Assembly (NCBI GenBank): GCA_003645555.1
Contig: QNFN01000005.1
Span: 1-18,058, forward strand
Origin: Gammaproteobacteria bacterium
GTDB taxonomy: Bacteria > Pseudomonadota > Gammaproteobacteria > QNFN01
Length of the DNA stretch: 18,058 nucleotides
Reading direction: 5' to 3'
Shown here: positions 15,851-18,058 of the stretch, in pieces
Layout: every line of letters starts with the position of its first letter
Position numbering within the stretch: position 1 is the stretch's first letter
The notes under the pieces: generated by a model
Databases searched by the model: none
Told to the model about the DNA's origin: nothing
What the model saw: the letters and a program-made list of their open reading frames with translations, nothing else
Translations under genes and position numbers: made by a program

Positions 15851-17164
15851 CTAGCCGAACAGGTAGAGGCAGGCGACGACCGCACCGATGATCCCGGCCA
15901 GGTCGGCCGTCAGACCGGCCGCCAGTGCATGCCGCACCCGGCGAACCTGCACGGCGCCGAAATAGACCGCGAGCACGTAGAAGGTGGTCTCGGTCGAACC
16001 CTGCAACGTGCTGACCAGGTAACCGACGTAGGTGTCCGGCCCGGTCGCCGGGTCGGCGATGGTTGCGGCCAGCACACCGTAGGCCCCCGAGCCCGACAGC
16101 GGTCGCAGCAAGGCCATCGGCAAGGCTTCGGCCGGCATGCCGAGTGCCGCGGTGAAGCCGCCGATGCCGTTGACGACGAAAGCCATCGCACCGCTGGCAC
16201 GGAACATCCCGACCGCGACCAGGATCGCCACCAGGTAAGGGATGATGCGTACCGCCACCTCGAAACCGTCGCGGGCGCCATCGACAAAGCACTCGTAGAC
16301 CCGCACCCGTCGGGCGACTCCGAAGCCGAGCAGCAGTACCGCCAGGCCAGGGATGATCCACGGTCCGAGCGAGGCACCGAGGACCACGGCGACCGGGATC
16401 AGCGAGACCAGAATGAGCAGGGAGAGGTACGAGACCCAGGCCGGGTAGCCGTCCGTCGGCGCGTCCGGCAGCGTCACCTCCGGTGGCGGTTCGGAAGTCG
16501 CGTCGACCGGGCTCCCGGTCGTCTCGCCCGCGGCCGAGGTGGCCGGTGGGTCCAGCGGCCAGAGGCGCTGGTAGAACTTGGCCGAGAGAATCGCTACCAC
16601 AGTCGAGCAGAGGGTCGCGAACAGGGTGGTCGGCAGGATGCCGGCCGGGTCGGCCGAGCCGGCGGCGGCACGTAGCGCGATGACTCCGGTCGGTAGCAGC
16701 GTGATGCTCGAGGTGTTGATGGCCAGGAACAGCGCCATGGCATTGGTCGCCGTGCCCTTGCTCGTGTTCAGGGTGTCGAGGGCCTGCATGGCACGGATGC
16801 CGAATGGCGTAGCGGCATTACCGAGGCCCAGCGCGTTGGCCGACAGGTTCATGATCATCGCCCCCATCGCCGGGTGATCAGCGGGGACGTCGGGGAACAG
16901 CCGTACCAGCAGCGGTCGCAGCAGCCGGGCGATGATCAGCAGCAGGCCACCGGCCTCGGCGACCTTCATCAGGCCGAGGAAAAAGGCCATCACCCCGACC
17001 AGGCCGAGGGCAAGGGTTACCGCCCCCTTGGCCGAGTCGATAATGCCGTTGCCAAGCGCGAGCATCGGCGAAATGGCGTCGGCAGTGGGTGCGACCCAGG
17101 TCAGCTGGTGGTAGCCGGTGACCACGAAGGCGATGGCGATCAGCGCAAAAAAGATGACGTTCAT
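15851..17164 (-). CDS. SpmA-SpmB-type nucleoside-recognition (Gate) membrane protein, fused
   Basis: This 437-aa membrane protein joins two nucleoside-recognition (Gate) halves. The N-terminal half (about residues 1-200) has the SpmA-like NLSANALGLGNAATPFGIRAM motif and NTSSITLLPTGVI. A polar Pro/Ser/Thr-rich linker (about residues 205-240) follows, and the C-terminal half is SpmB-like (LRPLSGSGAYGVLA, GSTETTFYVLAVYFGAV). In Bacillus the two are separate sporulation genes; in many Gram-negative bacteria a single fused or paired membrane protein of this family occurs outside sporulation, with unknown role and likely transport activity. The ATG at 17164 has a weak GGGGCAGG ribosome binding site, and a 12-bp palindrome abuts it. 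It is divergent from the Lon-domain gene. Confidence 0.88.
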   Translation of the reverse strand: MNVIFFALIAIAFVVTGYHQLTWVAPTADAISPMLALGNGIIDSAKGAVTLALGLVGVMAFFLGLMKVAEAGGLLLIIARLLRPLLVRLFPDVPADHPAMGAMIMNLSANALGLGNAATPFGIRAMQALDTLNTSKGTATNAMALFLAINTSSITLLPTGVIALRAAAGSADPAGILPTTLFATLCSTVVAILSAKFYQRLWPLDPPATSAAGETTGSPVDATSEPPPEVTLPDAPTDGYPAWVSYLSLLILVSLIPVAVVLGASLGPWIIPGLAVLLLGFGVARRVRVYECFVDGARDGFEVAVRIIPYLVAILVAVGMFRASGAMAFVVNGIGGFTAALGMPAEALPMALLRPLSGSGAYGVLAATIADPATGPDTYVGYLVSTLQGSTETTFYVLAVYFGAVQVRRVRHALAAGLTADLAGIIGAVVACLYLFG

Positions 17165-17477
17165 GGCAGGCCTGCCCCGGTGACTGCCGCCGCAGTCTAG
17201 CAGGCGAAGCAGTATCGTTTGCGTGCCGGTGGCGCGGCCTGACCCGCGCGGAAGTGGGTGAGCTGCAGGTTGACCATAGTCCGCTCACCGGACGCGTCGA
17301 CCACGGCGGTGTCGACGCCTGCCTTTTCAGGGTCGTGGCGGAACGCCGATCTGTGCACCTGGTCCTGAATCAAGCCATGAACTTGTATCTGGCGCCTCGA
17401 ATGTCCAGCGTTGACTTGAGCCACGGCATCGAATGCCGTAACGCATTCCGTTACGCTGGTCGTCACTGGAGGGCACC
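17165..17477. promoter_or_regulatory. Divergent intergenic region with inverted repeats
   Basis: 313 bp separating the two divergent genes. GGCAGGCCTGCC (17165-17176), a perfect 12-bp palindrome, sits directly before the SpmA-SpmB-like start and covers its ribosome binding site. Near the other end, TTGACT (17411-17416) may be a -35 for the Lon-domain gene. It is followed by two inverted repeats, GGCAT/ATGCC (17425-17429 / 17433-17437) and CGTAACG/CGTTACG (17437-17443 / 17449-17455), in the place where a -10 box would lie. The latter look like operator half-sites. An open frame on the minus strand (17197-17466) is not supported as a gene. Confidence 0.45.
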
Positions 17478-18058
17478 ATGCCGAGCCGATTCACGCCGCA
17501 ATTCGCCGACCTCCCCGAGGTGTTGCCGATTTTCCCCCTCGGCGGTGCCATCGTGCTGCCGGGACGGCAATTGCCGCTGAATATCTTCGAGCCGCGTTAC
17601 CTGAACATGGTCTTCGATACTCTTGGCGGCACCCGCATGGTCGGCATGATCCAGCCCGCGGCAGAGGCCACCAGGAGCGGCAGCGACTCGGTGCGGCGCG
17701 TCGGCTGCGCCGGGCGCATCACCCGCTTCGCCGAGAGTGACGACGGCCGCCTGATGATCGTCCTGACCGGCGTCTGCCGTTTCGCCATTGATGCCGAACT
17801 CGAGTCACGGCCGGGCTACCGTCGCGTCACCCCGGACTGGTCGGACTACGCGGCCGACCTCGATCCCGATCATGACGTCAGTATCGATCGCCAAGGGTTG
17901 CGCAAGGTGCTCAAGCAGCTGGCCGATTTCCGCGGGCTCCAGCTCGACTGGGAGCAGGCCGAGGAGTTGCCCGATCCGGTCTACGTCGATGCGTTTGCCA
18001 TGAACCTGCCGCTCCCTGACGAGGAGAAGCAGGCCCTGCTTGAGGCGGAGAACGTTGA
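17478..18058 (+). CDS. Lon N-terminal substrate-binding domain (LonSB) protein, 3' end outside window
   Basis: The visible 193 codons carry the N-terminal domain of Lon protease as a stand-alone protein: LPIFPLGGAIVLPGRQLPLNIFEPRYLNMV at the N-terminus, the GMIQP strand, RVGCAGRITRF and LTGVCRF. No ATPase or protease part is seen, and such single-domain proteins are usually ~200-220 aa, so nearly all of it is here. They are of unknown function, perhaps adaptors for substrate binding. ATG 17478 has a GGAGGG ribosome binding site 4-5 nt upstream. The frame is open to the window edge and no stop is reached. Confidence 0.9.
   Translation, partial: MPSRFTPQFADLPEVLPIFPLGGAIVLPGRQLPLNIFEPRYLNMVFDTLGGTRMVGMIQPAAEATRSGSDSVRRVGCAGRITRFAESDDGRLMIVLTGVCRFAIDAELESRPGYRRVTPDWSDYAADLDPDHDVSIDRQGLRKVLKQLADFRGLQLDWEQAEELPDPVYVDAFAMNLPLPDEEKQALLEAENV

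Noticed and set aside
15797..16675. 292-aa plus-strand open frame opposite the SpmA-SpmB-like gene
   Set aside because: Gln/Arg/Asp/Gly-rich antisense shadow of a multi-span membrane protein; no domain is recognisable.
17197..17466. 89-aa open frame on the minus strand upstream of the SpmA-SpmB-like gene
   Set aside because: GTG start without a ribosome binding site, overlaps the inverted repeats of the divergent promoter region, and has no recognisable family. Its C-terminal part looks slightly coding-like, so a homology search would settle it.

Overview
High-GC bacterial chromosome, most likely a gammaproteobacterium. This is inferred from a DUF2789-type protein, a Neisseria PilB-like MsrA-MsrB fusion, an AapJQMP-type amino-acid ABC operon and Shine-Dalgarno sites throughout. 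The genus cannot be fixed from sequence alone. No rRNA, tRNA, CRISPR array, insertion sequence or phage gene was seen. Most of the window reads as ordinary core or near-core genome.

Layout. 1-4437: polar L-amino-acid ABC importer operon aapJ-aapQ-aapM-aapP, with a strong stem-loop after the binding-protein gene and a bidirectional terminator at the end. 4530-6292: small genes, comprising a 46-aa acidic protein on the minus strand, a DUF2789 protein, a small exported Cys-containing protein, a possible 55-aa membrane protein and a DoxX-family membrane protein. 6311-9102 (minus): a membrane diguanylate cyclase and a Ycf46-like AAA+ ATPase. 9184-13090: a Met-rich exported peptide, an OmpR-type response regulator and a membrane sensor kinase on the plus strand, facing a convergent exported MsrA-MsrB fusion. 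13216-14463 (minus): a nitronate-monooxygenase-like flavoprotein with a Cys-rich tail. 14716-15834: two tandem paralogues of an unrecognised ~120-aa protein, each preceded by the same promoter-like block. 15851-17164 (minus): a SpmA-SpmB-type membrane fusion. 17478-end: a Lon substrate-binding-domain protein running off the window.

The most interesting region is 9184-13090. A secreted 59-residue mature peptide with 16 methionines, a two-component system and a secreted methionine sulfoxide reductase lie together. Four GTGA motifs spaced exactly 11 bp apart precede the peptide gene, a spacing that suits an OmpR/PhoB-family regulator. A weaker pair with the same spacing lies upstream of msrAB. 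I infer an envelope oxidant-scavenging and repair module in which the peptide is a sacrificial methionine pool, MsrAB regenerates it and the two-component system senses the stress. It resembles in logic the SigF/NrsF-MrpX-YedY1 hypochlorite system of Azospira, but with a different regulator and a different reductase. The assignment is an inference from gene content and was not tested.

The second notable region is the tandem paralogue pair with a shared upstream block.
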